40,752 nt of DNA from Burkholderiales bacterium (GTDB lineage Bacteria > Pseudomonadota > Gammaproteobacteria > Burkholderiales > Burkholderiaceae_D): contig JACPWS010000001.1 of assembly GCA_016196925.1 (NCBI GenBank), positions 1-40,752 of the forward strand, read 5' to 3'. Below the pieces are notes generated by a model. That model had not been told where the DNA came from. It made no database searches and saw nothing but the letters and a program-made list of their open reading frames with translations. The translations under genes and the position numbers were made by a program. Below are positions 21,852 to 29,931 of this stretch, piece after piece. Every line of letters begins with the position of its first letter. Positions within the stretch are counted from its first letter, which is position 1.

Positions 21852-22798
21852 TGCGAATGCCTCATCTATTCAGTTTTCACATGCGCAAGACGACGGCCGC
21901 CCCCCAGCGTGCCGACCAGCGCATGCAGAATCACACGGCACTGGGAATTGGTTACTTCCTCGGCCAGACCGAGGAATCGACAGCCAACATGGCAGACGCA
22001 ATATTGGAAAAGCGCCACCAGCTACATAGCCCCGAAGTCGCCCAGTCTGCGGCGTTGTTGGCAGAGACCCGCGCGGCGATCGATGCGGCGCTAGCGCACG
22101 GTTCTTGCCTCATGGCGTTACCATGCCACGTCGAGGCGCTACTTCTGCTGCGGGCGCTCGCGCACGACGCCAGCTTGCGCCTGGTTTTGGTCGATAGCCC
22201 GGCCGCCCGCACGTTGAGCGACGAAGCCTTCGCAGGGCGCCACATCGAGCGCTGTGCAACGCAGGACCTGGTCAAGCGTGTGAAGCGCGCTGACGTTGAA
22301 GATGTTCAGGCCGTCTATATCAGTTTCCCGGAGTTGCATTCCTTAACCCATGGCACCACTGCCACCATCCTTTTTCTTGGAAAAGCGTGCCGTGTGTCGG
22401 TGCTCGAATCCCTGCTATGCGTGTCCGGGCTCAATACTCTGCTCACACTTGGCAGCCGCGACGACGCCAGCCATCCCCATCTTATGGTGGTCAGTTGGAA
22501 CCGGTCGGTCTTCGCGCAAAATCAGACACGCGCCATCTCTGTCGCGCTCGGCTGGTTGTGGTCGCACTTGCAAGCGGTGGCAAGCGTGGCGCCTGCCGAG
22601 ATGCTCTCGTGGCACGCACTTTACCGTGCCAGCGAACATTGCCGCCACATTGAGCGGGAGAACCAGATCAAGCAGCTCGAAGCATATTTCGAAGCATGGA
22701 GGCGTTCGCCTGCCGCTCTGTCTGCCGACACCCACCAGCTTGCCTTGGCGCGCCTTGCAGCGATGCGCGATCACAAACCACCAGGAGCGGCAGCATGA
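21851..22798 (+). CDS. Unrecognised protein, possibly a degenerate acyltransferase-fold partner
   Basis: The 315-aa product matches no family I can name with confidence. Residues about 150–205, containing AVYISFPELHSLTHGTTATI followed by LFLGKACRVSVLESLLCVSG, follow the same block order as the LpxL-type acyltransferase core of the next gene. An earlier block, GSCLMALPCHVEALLLLRAL, aligns by position with that core's His block but lacks the H-x4-E pattern. It may be a catalytically weak paralogue or a substrate-binding partner. No signal peptide or clear membrane helix is seen. ATG 21851 overlaps the protease stop; a TTG one codon earlier is less likely. It overlaps the next gene by 4 bp. Confidence 0.7.
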   Translation: MRMPHLFSFHMRKTTAAPQRADQRMQNHTALGIGYFLGQTEESTANMADAILEKRHQLHSPEVAQSAALLAETRAAIDAALAHGSCLMALPCHVEALLLLRALAHDASLRLVLVDSPAARTLSDEAFAGRHIERCATQDLVKRVKRADVEDVQAVYISFPELHSLTHGTTATILFLGKACRVSVLESLLCVSGLNTLLTLGSRDDASHPHLMVVSWNRSVFAQNQTRAISVALGWLWSHLQAVASVAPAEMLSWHALYRASEHCRHIERENQIKQLEAYFEAWRRSPAALSADTHQLALARLAAMRDHKPPGAAA

Positions 22799-23850
22799 TC
22801 AGCGCAATCCGAGAAGCACTGCTGCGCCAGCGCATCGCGCTGGCTCGCTTACAACTGGTGAGCCAGGATACGCCATCCGCTCTCGCGCAGTTTACCCAAT
22901 CGGTGCGGATTGCCTTTCCCGCACTATCCGACAGAGAAACGGGCAGTCTGTATGCGCGCTACCGGCTGTCGATGCGCAAGTTCGGACTGCTCAAGAACCA
23001 CCTGTCGGCACTGGATGAGGGTCAACTGAGCAGATTCCTGGACCGCCACGTCGACGTCGAAGGGCAGGAACACCTTGACGCAGTCAAGGCGGACAAGGCG
23101 CCGGTAATTTTTGTCACGCCACACTATGGCAATTTTCCCGCAGGCTGCCTGAAGCTAATCAAGGAAATCGGACGCACCAAGACCATCAACGCTTTCTATA
23201 ACCCGCCGTCGAAAAATCGCAGTTCGGAAGGCTTCGAGGAACTGTTCCATGGCTTGGGCTACGGCTTCAACGCGCTCTTCAATGACGAAACAGCGGTGCT
23301 GAAAGCCTTGCGCGTTCTCAAGCGCGGTGAAGCGCTGACAATGATGCCGGATGTCTTTGATATCAGCGGCCATGTGCTGTACGTCCCCTTCTTCGGACGT
23401 CTGATCCCGGCCATGGCGGGTACGGCGCTGTTCGCGCTCAAGAGCCGCGCCACGATCATCGTGGGCTACAACTGTCCTGGCGAGGGGCTGAAATCGACCC
23501 TGAAACTGGGCAAGCCGCTCGTGTTCGAACGCAGCGGCAAGCTCGACGAGGATATTGCCGCCCTGACAGCCGCGATTTTTCGCGAGCTCGAAGCGCAAAT
23601 CCGTCAATCGCCTGAGCATTGGATTTACCTGCGGGGCATCGGCGACTTGCTGGGCGGTCGACTCATCCTAGGCACCGGGCAGACGGACGACTGGCTCGCC
23701 GCGCTCGATGCCGCCACGTCGCAGATTGACGCCATGCTACCGGACTGGCCCGACGCGCTACGGGAAATCAAGGCCATGCACAGTACAGAGAACCGGCGGC
23801 GATCCGCTGCGAGTCAACTCCTTCCCACACCACATAAGGCATACTCTTAA
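22795..23850 (+). CDS. LpxL/HtrB-like acyltransferase family protein
   Basis: The 351-aa protein has the block order of lipid A late acyltransferases. APVIFVTPHYGNFPAGCLKL (H110) comes first, then TINAFYNPPSKNRSSEGFEE, then TMMPDVFDISGHVLYVPFFG followed by AGTALFALKSRATIIVGYN. It lacks the usual N-terminal membrane anchor. The catalytic H-x4-E/D motif is altered, with proline (P115) where the acidic residue should be, so it may use another residue or have another chemistry. In this operon it is more likely to acylate the peptide or a carrier than lipid A. AGGAG lies seven bases before ATG 22795, which overlaps the previous stop. Its own stop overlaps the next start (TAATG). Confidence 0.75.
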   Translation: MISAIREALLRQRIALARLQLVSQDTPSALAQFTQSVRIAFPALSDRETGSLYARYRLSMRKFGLLKNHLSALDEGQLSRFLDRHVDVEGQEHLDAVKADKAPVIFVTPHYGNFPAGCLKLIKEIGRTKTINAFYNPPSKNRSSEGFEELFHGLGYGFNALFNDETAVLKALRVLKRGEALTMMPDVFDISGHVLYVPFFGRLIPAMAGTALFALKSRATIIVGYNCPGEGLKSTLKLGKPLVFERSGKLDEDIAALTAAIFRELEAQIRQSPEHWIYLRGIGDLLGGRLILGTGQTDDWLAALDAATSQIDAMLPDWPDALREIKAMHSTENRRRSAASQLLPTPHKAYS

Positions 23851-24566
23851 TGAAAAAAATACTCTTCCTGCTGTCGCTGTGCGTTGGCCTGTCCACCGCC
23901 GCCACCGCCGCCACCGCCACCGCCGTCACCGGCGCCACCGGCGCCACCGGCGCTGATCGCGATTGGGTCGATTACAAACACCTTCTCGAAATTACCCGGC
24001 TCGACAAATTCTACGCGGCACCCGTAGCGCTGCGCGACAAAGTCAGGATGTACGGCACGGTCAAACCCAATAACGCCGGCATCGCGCCTGCCGGCATCGT
24101 ATTCACGGTGGTGCATGGTGCCGAGCGCAAACGGATCTCGGTCAGCGCCGACGGCACATTCGATCCTGCGATCGATCCGGCATGGGCCAAAGACAACCCG
24201 AAAGTACTGACCAATATGCCTGAAGGCGAAAAGGCCGGCTTCTCATTTGGCGCGGCGCCGCTTGTTCCGGCAGGCCTGCAGTTCGATTACCAGTCGCTGA
24301 TGGGTAGTGTGCCGCAAGGTAACGCACTGATCAAGGCGCAAGCCGGTATCATGCGCTTCATGATGCCGACCTTCGTCGGGCTGGCATTGCATTACCCGCG
24401 CGGCGAAGCGGCCACTGCACACATCCAGTCGCGTCAAGGTGAGAAAACCATCAGTGCCGACGCCAACGGCGTACTGCGCTTGATGTTCGAAGAATCCTTG
24501 CTCGCGGCAAACGCCCAAGTGACATTGTCACAACGCCCACAATCCTTTGACCTGATTGCCGATTAA
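23850..24566 (+). CDS. Exported protein with Ala/Thr/Gly repeat linker
   Basis: The 238-aa product starts with a clear Sec signal peptide (MKKILFLLSLCVGLSTAATA). It is followed by a low-complexity stretch ATATAVTGATGATGAD and then a soluble domain that should be periplasmic. The domain has several strand-rich blocks such as RMYGTVKPNNAGIAPAGIVF and AHIQSRQGEKTISADANG, but I do not recognise a family. It has no Cys after the signal peptide, no lipobox and no catalytic motif. Its place between the acyltransferase-like gene and the CPBP protease suggests a periplasmic role such as binding, immunity or delivery of the operon's product. Confidence 0.75.
   Translation: MKKILFLLSLCVGLSTAATAATATAVTGATGATGADRDWVDYKHLLEITRLDKFYAAPVALRDKVRMYGTVKPNNAGIAPAGIVFTVVHGAERKRISVSADGTFDPAIDPAWAKDNPKVLTNMPEGEKAGFSFGAAPLVPAGLQFDYQSLMGSVPQGNALIKAQAGIMRFMMPTFVGLALHYPRGEAATAHIQSRQGEKTISADANGVLRLMFEESLLAANAQVTLSQRPQSFDLIAD
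23893..23954 (+). repeat. Short tandem CCACCG/GCGCCACCG-type repeat inside the exported protein gene
   Basis: About 60 bp are built of CCACCGCCG-like and GGCGCCACC units that encode the Ala-Thr and Gly-Ala-Thr run just after the signal peptide. The units are multiples of three, so gain or loss of copies would change linker length without breaking the frame. Confidence 0.8.
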
Positions 24567-24569
24567 ACG

Positions 24570-25523
24570 ATGCCAACACAGGGTGGACCAGGCCGCTACT
24601 CACGAATAAAAAACTGGCTGCTGCAATGGACATTGTTCCGTATCGCGTTGGCAAGCGCCTGCATGGTGCTGTCGACCACCTTGCTCGGGCCGGTGACCAG
24701 ATCCTTCACGCCAGGCTCCGCACCGCGCATGGCGATGGCTGGGGTCGGGATCGCGGTGGTACTGGCCTGCTACAGTGGCTATGTGCGCTGGATCGAGCAG
24801 CGACCCGCACGCGAGCTGTCGCTGCCCGGCGCCGGGCGCGAATTCGGCTTGGGAATGTGCCTCGGACTGGCCGTGTTTGCGCTCGTGATCGGCATCCTGA
24901 CCGGTGTGGGTGCCTACCGCATTACGGGGCGGAACGACTTGTCGGTCATGCTGGCAACGATACCTGGCTTTCTGGTTGTGGCCGTGTTCGAGGAAGTACT
25001 GTTTCGCATGATCATATTTCGCATCCTCGAATCAGCGTTAGGCAGTTGGAACGCACTGGCCATTTCGTCGCTTGCCTTTGGCTTGATGCATCTCGGGAAT
25101 CCGGATGCGGGACTGCTCAGTGCGCTCGCGATTTCCATCGAAGCCGGCCCGATGATCGGCGCTGCCTACATGCTGACGCGTCGGCTGTGGTTATGCGCGG
25201 CGCTGCATTTCGCCTGGAACTTTGCGCAGGGCGGCATCTTCTCGATCGCAGTGTCGGGTCATAAGCAGAAAGGACTGTTTGAAATGCAACTTACGGGTCC
25301 CGACTGGCTCACTGGCGGCCAGTTCGGGGTGGAGGCTTCGCTAATAGCCATTCTCGTGTGCATGCCACTTGGGGCTGCGATGCTGGCTCAAGTGGTGAGC
25401 GCAGACAGAATTGTCCGCCCCGGTTGGCGCATCGCCGCAGCGCGCCGAACTGGAACGGCCGCATGGCTGCTGGCAAACGAATCAAACGAGAATTCCAAAG
25501 GAGTGGCAAGCGAAACCGGATGA
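24570..25523 (+). CDS. CPBP family intramembrane metalloprotease
   Basis: The 317-aa polytopic protein carries the three CPBP/Rce1 signatures: EEVLFR (E141, E142, R146), FGLMH (F170, H174) and HFAWN (H213, N217). Several membrane segments surround them. The family includes Rce1, which cuts prenylated CaaX proteins, bacteriocin self-immunity proteins, and S. aureus MroQ, which contributes to Agr autoinducing peptide maturation. It starts 3 bp after the previous stop, so it belongs to the same operon, either as a second processing protease or as the immunity function. Its stop overlaps the ATG at 25520 of the M16 remnant. Confidence 0.85.
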   Translation: MPTQGGPGRYSRIKNWLLQWTLFRIALASACMVLSTTLLGPVTRSFTPGSAPRMAMAGVGIAVVLACYSGYVRWIEQRPARELSLPGAGREFGLGMCLGLAVFALVIGILTGVGAYRITGRNDLSVMLATIPGFLVVAVFEEVLFRMIIFRILESALGSWNALAISSLAFGLMHLGNPDAGLLSALAISIEAGPMIGAAYMLTRRLWLCAALHFAWNFAQGGIFSIAVSGHKQKGLFEMQLTGPDWLTGGQFGVEASLIAILVCMPLGAAMLAQVVSADRIVRPGWRIAAARRTGTAAWLLANESNENSKGVASETG

Positions 25524-27610
25524 TGTTCAGATATGCACGATGCTTTCCCGCTTTCGCTATTGGATTGGTTCCCTACAACATCTCTTTCGGCGCCGTGCTC
25601 AAGCCGCAACGCGCGCTGAGCAATACCTGGACCCGCGAAGCGCAGCGCGACGGCACGCGTGAAGTGACCGTGCGCCGGGTCGGCGATCAGCAACTGGCGG
25701 CGGTGTTGTATCCGACTTCTCCGGGCAGCCACGCCGATGCGGCGGCGATTTCCGCGCTGGCGCAGATCCTGGGCGCCGAGCCTAACGGCCGTCTGTACAA
25801 GCAACTGGTGGAGAGCAAGCAAGCGGTGAATGTAGGCGAGATCGCGTTCCAGCTGGCGGAACCCGGCTACACCATGTTCCTGGCGAATCTGAATAAAGAA
25901 CAAAACATAGAGCAGGCCAAGAAAACCCTGATCGCCACCGTGGAAGGCCTGGCGCAGACGCCGGTCACGGAAGCGGAACTGAAACGCGCTAAAACGCATC
26001 TGCTGAACGCGCTGGAAAAAACCATCAACGACCCGCAACGCCTGTGCGTCAGCATGTCGGAATCGATAGCGATGGGCGACTGGCGCCTGTTCTTCATCCA
26101 GCGCGACCGCATCGAAGCGCTGACCCTGTCCGACGTGCAGCGCGTCGCGCAGAATTACTTCAAGCCGGACAACCGCAGCTACGGCCAGTATTTGCCGGTA
26201 GCAGCACCCGATCGCGCCGAGATCCCGGCGGCGCCGGATGTCGCGAAACTGGTGGACGGTTATAAAGGCCGCGCCAGCGTCGCCGCCGGCGAAACTTTCG
26301 ACGCCACCCCGGCGAATATCGACAAGCGCACCGAAAAACTCACGCTGGCAAACGGCGCCAAGGTCGCCTTGCTGAGCAAAAAAACCCGCGGCGAAACCGT
26401 GAACGGCCGCCTGAGCCTGCATTTCGGCGATGAAAAATCGCTGTTCGGAAAAGTCGCGGAATCCGATTTGACAGCCGACATGCTGATGCGCGGTTCCGGT
26501 AAATTCACGCGCTCCGAGCTGGACACGAAATTAGGCGAGCTGAAGGCGAAACTGACGATCTCCGGCGCCGGACAAAATCTGGTGGTGGGCTTCGATACCG
26601 TGCGTTCCAACCTGCCGGCGCTGCTCGATTTGTTGCGTGAAGTCTTGCGCGCGCCCAGCTTCCCGCAAAGCGAATTCGATATGCTGGTCAAGGAAAATCT
26701 GGCCGGCATGGAAGCCTCGCGCAACGAGCCGCAAACGGTCGCCAGCCAAGCGAACAGCGTCTTGCAGAATGCGCCGTATCAGAAGGGCGACATCCGTTAT
26801 ACAGCCTCGACCGACGAAGCCATCGCCGCTTACAGCGCAGCCAGGCTGGACAGCGTAAAAGACTTCTATAAGAATTTTTACGGTGCCGGCAGCGCAGAGT
26901 TGTCCCTGGTCGGCGATTTCGATGCCGCCGCGGTAAAAGCGCAATTGGCGAACGTGCTCGGCGACTGGAACAGCCCGGCAAAATTCGTGCGCGCGCCTGA
27001 CCTGAACCTCAAGGCGGAAAGCCAGGCCAAGACCATAGAAACACCGGACAAGGCGAATGCATTTTATCTGGCGACCCTGCCGTTAGAACTCGATGACCAG
27101 GCCGCCGATTATCCGGCTTTGCTGGTGGCGAATAATATCCTCGGCGGCGGCATCAAGTCGCGTCTGTTCGGCCGTTTGCGTCAGAAAGAAGGCATCAGCT
27201 ACGGCGCCGGCAGCAGCCTGTCGGTTCCGGCGCTGGACAAGAATGCGCGCGTCACCCTGTATGCGATGTATGCCCCGCAAAACCTGGAGAAATTGCAGAC
27301 CGGCGTCAAGGAAGAATTGGCCCTGTTGGTCAAAGGCGGTGTGACGGCGACCGAGTTGGCCGACGCCAAGCAGGCGCTGGCGCAGGAAAATAATATCCGT
27401 CGCGCACAGGACGCCGGCCTGGCAGGCAGCCTGCGCAATCAGCTGTTCCTGGGCCGCAGCATGGACTTCGACGCAGCGCTGGATGCCAAGCTGGCAGCCA
27501 TGACGCTGGAGGAAGTCAATGCGGCGATACGCAAATACATCAAGCCGGAAAGCTTCGCGCATTTCTATGCTGGTGATTTTGTGGGCGCGGCCAAGAAGGC
27601 GGTGAAATAA
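25520..27610 (+). pseudogene. M16 peptidase lacking its catalytic N-terminus
   Basis: From about residue 25 the 696-aa frame matches the later part of a two-repeat M16 (pitrilysin/insulinase-type) periplasmic protease. It contains TREVTVRRVGDQQLAAVLYP, KRAKTHLLNALEKTINDP, then a full second M16 unit with RLRQKEGISYGAGSSLSV. Such proteins usually exceed 900 aa and carry the zinc motif HxxEH in their first 100 residues, which is absent here. The first residues (MMFRYARCFPAFAIGLVP) do not look like the family. The simplest view is that insertion or deletion at the island border removed the 5' third. A role as a non-catalytic partner cannot be excluded, because the frame is otherwise intact. Confidence 0.75.
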
Positions 27611-27652
27611 GCGGCTAGCTTTTATCGCTGTTGCTTAGGCGATCATCGCGAT

Positions 27653-27690
27653 AAAAATAGCGCAGAGCGGTAAGCTCTGCGCTATTTTTT
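27653..27690. terminator. Strong bidirectional terminator between M16 remnant and aroG
   Basis: AAAAATAGCGCAGAGC (27653–27668) pairs perfectly with GCTCTGCGCTATTTTT (27674–27689) around a GGTAA loop. It has an A run on the left and T run on the right, so it can act for the rightward M16 frame and the leftward aroG gene. Confidence 0.92.
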
Positions 27691-27709
27691 ATCGTCGAAA
27701 ATGAGTGCT

Positions 27710-27734
27710 GTAGGGTGCGCCGTGCGCACCCTAC
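27710..27734. repeat. GTAGGGTGCGC palindrome
   Basis: GTAGGGTGCGC and GCGCACCCTAC form a perfect 11-bp inverted repeat with a 3-bp loop CGT, ending 3 bp before the aroG stop codon. Similar GTAGGGTGCG...CGCACC sequences are common dispersed repeats between genes in many proteobacteria. No function is known from the sequence. Confidence 0.7.
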
Positions 27735-27737
27735 GGT

Positions 27738-28793
27738 TTACTTCCCCCGCAAGCGTGTCGCCGCATCGCGCAACATCTGCTCCGTCGTCTCCCAATCGAC
27801 GCAGGCATCGGTCACCGAACAGCCGTACTTCAATTGCGACAAATCTTCCGGTATCGCCTGGTTACCGGCCACCAGGTTCGACTCTATCATCACGCCGACG
27901 ATGGCGTCGTTGCCGTTGGCGATCTGGTTCACTACGTCGGCCATCACCAGCGTCTGCAGTTCCGGTTTCTTGTAGCTATTGGCGTGCGAACAGTCGATCA
28001 CGATGTTTGGCGCCAGCCTGGCTTTTACCAAGGCTTGCTGCGCGATGGCGACCGAGACCGTGTCGTAGTTCGGGCGGCCGTCGCCGCCGCGCAAGACCAC
28101 GTGGCCGTAGCGGTTGCCGCTGGTGCGCACGATGGCGACTTTGCCCTGGCCGTTCAGGCCGAGGAAAGAATGCGGGTGCGAGGCCGACAGGATGGCGTTG
28201 ATCGCGATGCTGATGTCGCCGTCGGTGCCGTTCTTGAAGCCGACCGGCGTCGAGAGGCCGGACGACATTTCGCGGTGCGTTTGCGATTCTGTGGTGCGTG
28301 CGCCGATGGCGGTCCAGGCGATCAGGTCGCCCAGGTATTGCGGCGAGATCGGATCCAGCGCTTCGGTGCCGGTCGGCAGGCCGAGCTCGCATACGTCGAG
28401 TAGGAATTTGCGCGCTTTTTCCATGCCGACGTCGACGCGGAAAGAGTCGTCCATATACGGGTCGTTGATATAGCCTTTCCAGCCGGTGGTGGTGCGCGGT
28501 TTTTCAAAATACACGCGCATCACCAGCAGCATCACGTCCTTGATTTCTTCCTGCAGCGCTTTCAGGCGGCGCGCGTAATCGAGGCCGGCCACCGGGTCGT
28601 GGATAGAGCAGGGGCCGACCACCACGAACAGGCGTTTATCGCGGCGCTCGAGGATATTGCGCAAGGCTTCGCGGCTGTGCTCGACCACGGCGCCGGCCAG
28701 CTCGGACAGCGGCAAGCGGGCGTGCAAGTCTTCCGGGGTGGGCATGCTGTCGAACGAGGTGACGTTGATATTTTCGAGTACGGTAAGTGTCAT
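27738..28793 (-). CDS. aroG: 3-deoxy-7-phosphoheptulonate synthase, class I
   Basis: This enzyme condenses phosphoenolpyruvate and erythrose 4-phosphate in the first step of aromatic amino acid synthesis. The 351-aa protein is typical of the AroF/G/H type: LFVVVGPCSIHDP, MRVYFEKPRTTTGWKGYIND, GARTTESQTHREMSSGLSTP, GFKNGTDGD and VIDCSHANSYK are all present with the metal and PEP ligands. Which aromatic amino acid inhibits it cannot be told safely, so the symbol names the family. It is a single-gene unit bounded by the terminator at 27653–27690. Confidence 0.94.
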   Translation of the reverse strand: MTLTVLENINVTSFDSMPTPEDLHARLPLSELAGAVVEHSREALRNILERRDKRLFVVVGPCSIHDPVAGLDYARRLKALQEEIKDVMLLVMRVYFEKPRTTTGWKGYINDPYMDDSFRVDVGMEKARKFLLDVCELGLPTGTEALDPISPQYLGDLIAWTAIGARTTESQTHREMSSGLSTPVGFKNGTDGDISIAINAILSASHPHSFLGLNGQGKVAIVRTSGNRYGHVVLRGGDGRPNYDTVSVAIAQQALVKARLAPNIVIDCSHANSYKKPELQTLVMADVVNQIANGNDAIVGVMIESNLVAGNQAIPEDLSQLKYGCSVTDACVDWETTEQMLRDAATRLRGK

Positions 28794-28910
28794 GGTGAGT
28801 GAATGAAGCAGAAAGAATGTCTGCCATTATGACGCAATTTTTATCGGCGCCAGGCATGGCACAATAGCAAGCATGCGGCCATGCGCAAAAGCAATCAAAA
28901 CCATGTCCCC

Positions 28911-29007
28911 GAAAAACACGAAAAGCACGAAAAAGACTAAACCTATCCTAACCTTCAGGCGTGCCGGACGTTGATTTTATTTTCGTGAGTTTCGTGTTTT
29001 TCGTGGG
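28911..29007. repeat. Inverted CACGAAAA-type repeat
   Basis: The left arm CCGAAAAACACGAAAAGCACG (from about 28910) mirrors the right arm with TTTCGTGAGTTTCGTGTTTTTCGTG ending near 29006, as an imperfect inverted repeat about 50 bp apart. It lies between the divergent aroG and dioxygenase genes. The T-rich right side runs into the dioxygenase start region. This may be a dispersed repeat or an operator; nothing else is visible in 28794–29030. Confidence 0.4.
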
Positions 29008-29030
29008 CAAAATTTTTTTTAAAATTAACT

Positions 29031-29786
29031 ATGATCACTTCCATCCAAGTCGAACAATTTCAACACAACGGCTACCTGGTCTTGCCGGCATACGCCACGC
29101 CGGAATATTGCGAGCAGGTGATCGCGTTCGCCCGGCAAGCGCTGGCGGCGCACGCGCTGCCGATAGAATACGAAGCCGATACAGCTTATGCCGGCGCGCC
29201 GGCCAGCCGCGAGGCGGAAGGCGGGCACACCGCGCGCCGCCTGTTGCAGGCGTATGCGCGCAGCCGCTTGCTGGCGGACTGGGCGACTGGCCCGCAACTG
29301 GCGCAGCCCTTGCGGCAATTGCTGGGGCCGGGCGCCTTGCTGTCGCAGGCGCACCACAACTGCATCATGAGCAAGCAGCCGGAATATTCGACCGCCACCG
29401 GCTGGCATCGCGACAGCCGCTACTGGAATTTTCAGCGCGCGGAACTGGTGTCGGCCTGGCTGGCCTTGCGTGCCGAAACGGTGGAGAACGGTTGCCTGTT
29501 GGTGATACCAGGCTCGCACCGTTTGGAGCTGGAGGCGGCGCAACTCGATGCGGCGCAGTTCTTGCGCGCGGACGCGGCGCAGAACCGGGCTTTGCTGGCC
29601 AGCGCGCAAGCGGTGCCGCTGCAGCAGGGCGATCTGCTGCTATTCCACAGCAAGCTGTTCCACGCGGCCGGCAAGAACCAGACCGAGGCCACCAAGTTCT
29701 CGCTGGTCTTCACTTACCGCGCCGCCGACAATATGCCGCAACCCGGTTCGCGCTCGGCGGCGCTGGCGGAAATCCCTTTGGAATAG
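29031..29786 (+). CDS. Phytanoyl-CoA dioxygenase (PhyH) family protein
   Basis: The 251-aa protein has the iron-binding facial triad of Fe(II)/2-oxoglutarate oxygenases: H126 and D128 in GWHRDSRYW and distal H211 in LLLFHSKLFHAAGKN. R230 (VFTYR) is a likely 2-oxoglutarate ligand. Members hydroxylate diverse small molecules, and the substrate cannot be given from sequence. It stands alone between aroG and lysA. The start follows an A/T-rich stretch with no clear Shine-Dalgarno. Confidence 0.87.
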   Translation: MITSIQVEQFQHNGYLVLPAYATPEYCEQVIAFARQALAAHALPIEYEADTAYAGAPASREAEGGHTARRLLQAYARSRLLADWATGPQLAQPLRQLLGPGALLSQAHHNCIMSKQPEYSTATGWHRDSRYWNFQRAELVSAWLALRAETVENGCLLVIPGSHRLELEAAQLDAAQFLRADAAQNRALLASAQAVPLQQGDLLLFHSKLFHAAGKNQTEATKFSLVFTYRAADNMPQPGSRSAALAEIPLE

Positions 29787-29931
29787 GCGGGCCGCCTCGC
29801 TTCTTACTCGTTTTTTAGTAATTTAATGGGGGTATGTGCAAAAAACGCGCTATCGTCAGCGTATTTAAAGGCTCTGCAAATATACTCCCCTTCAGTATTT
29901 TTACGATCGAAAACACAAAAAAACTCCGATT

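Noticed and set aside
20337-25523. Calling the peptide operon a lanthipeptide or lasso peptide cluster
   Set aside because: No LanB/LanC/LanM, lasso cyclase, transglutaminase-like B2 protease, YcaO or radical SAM gene is present in the operon.
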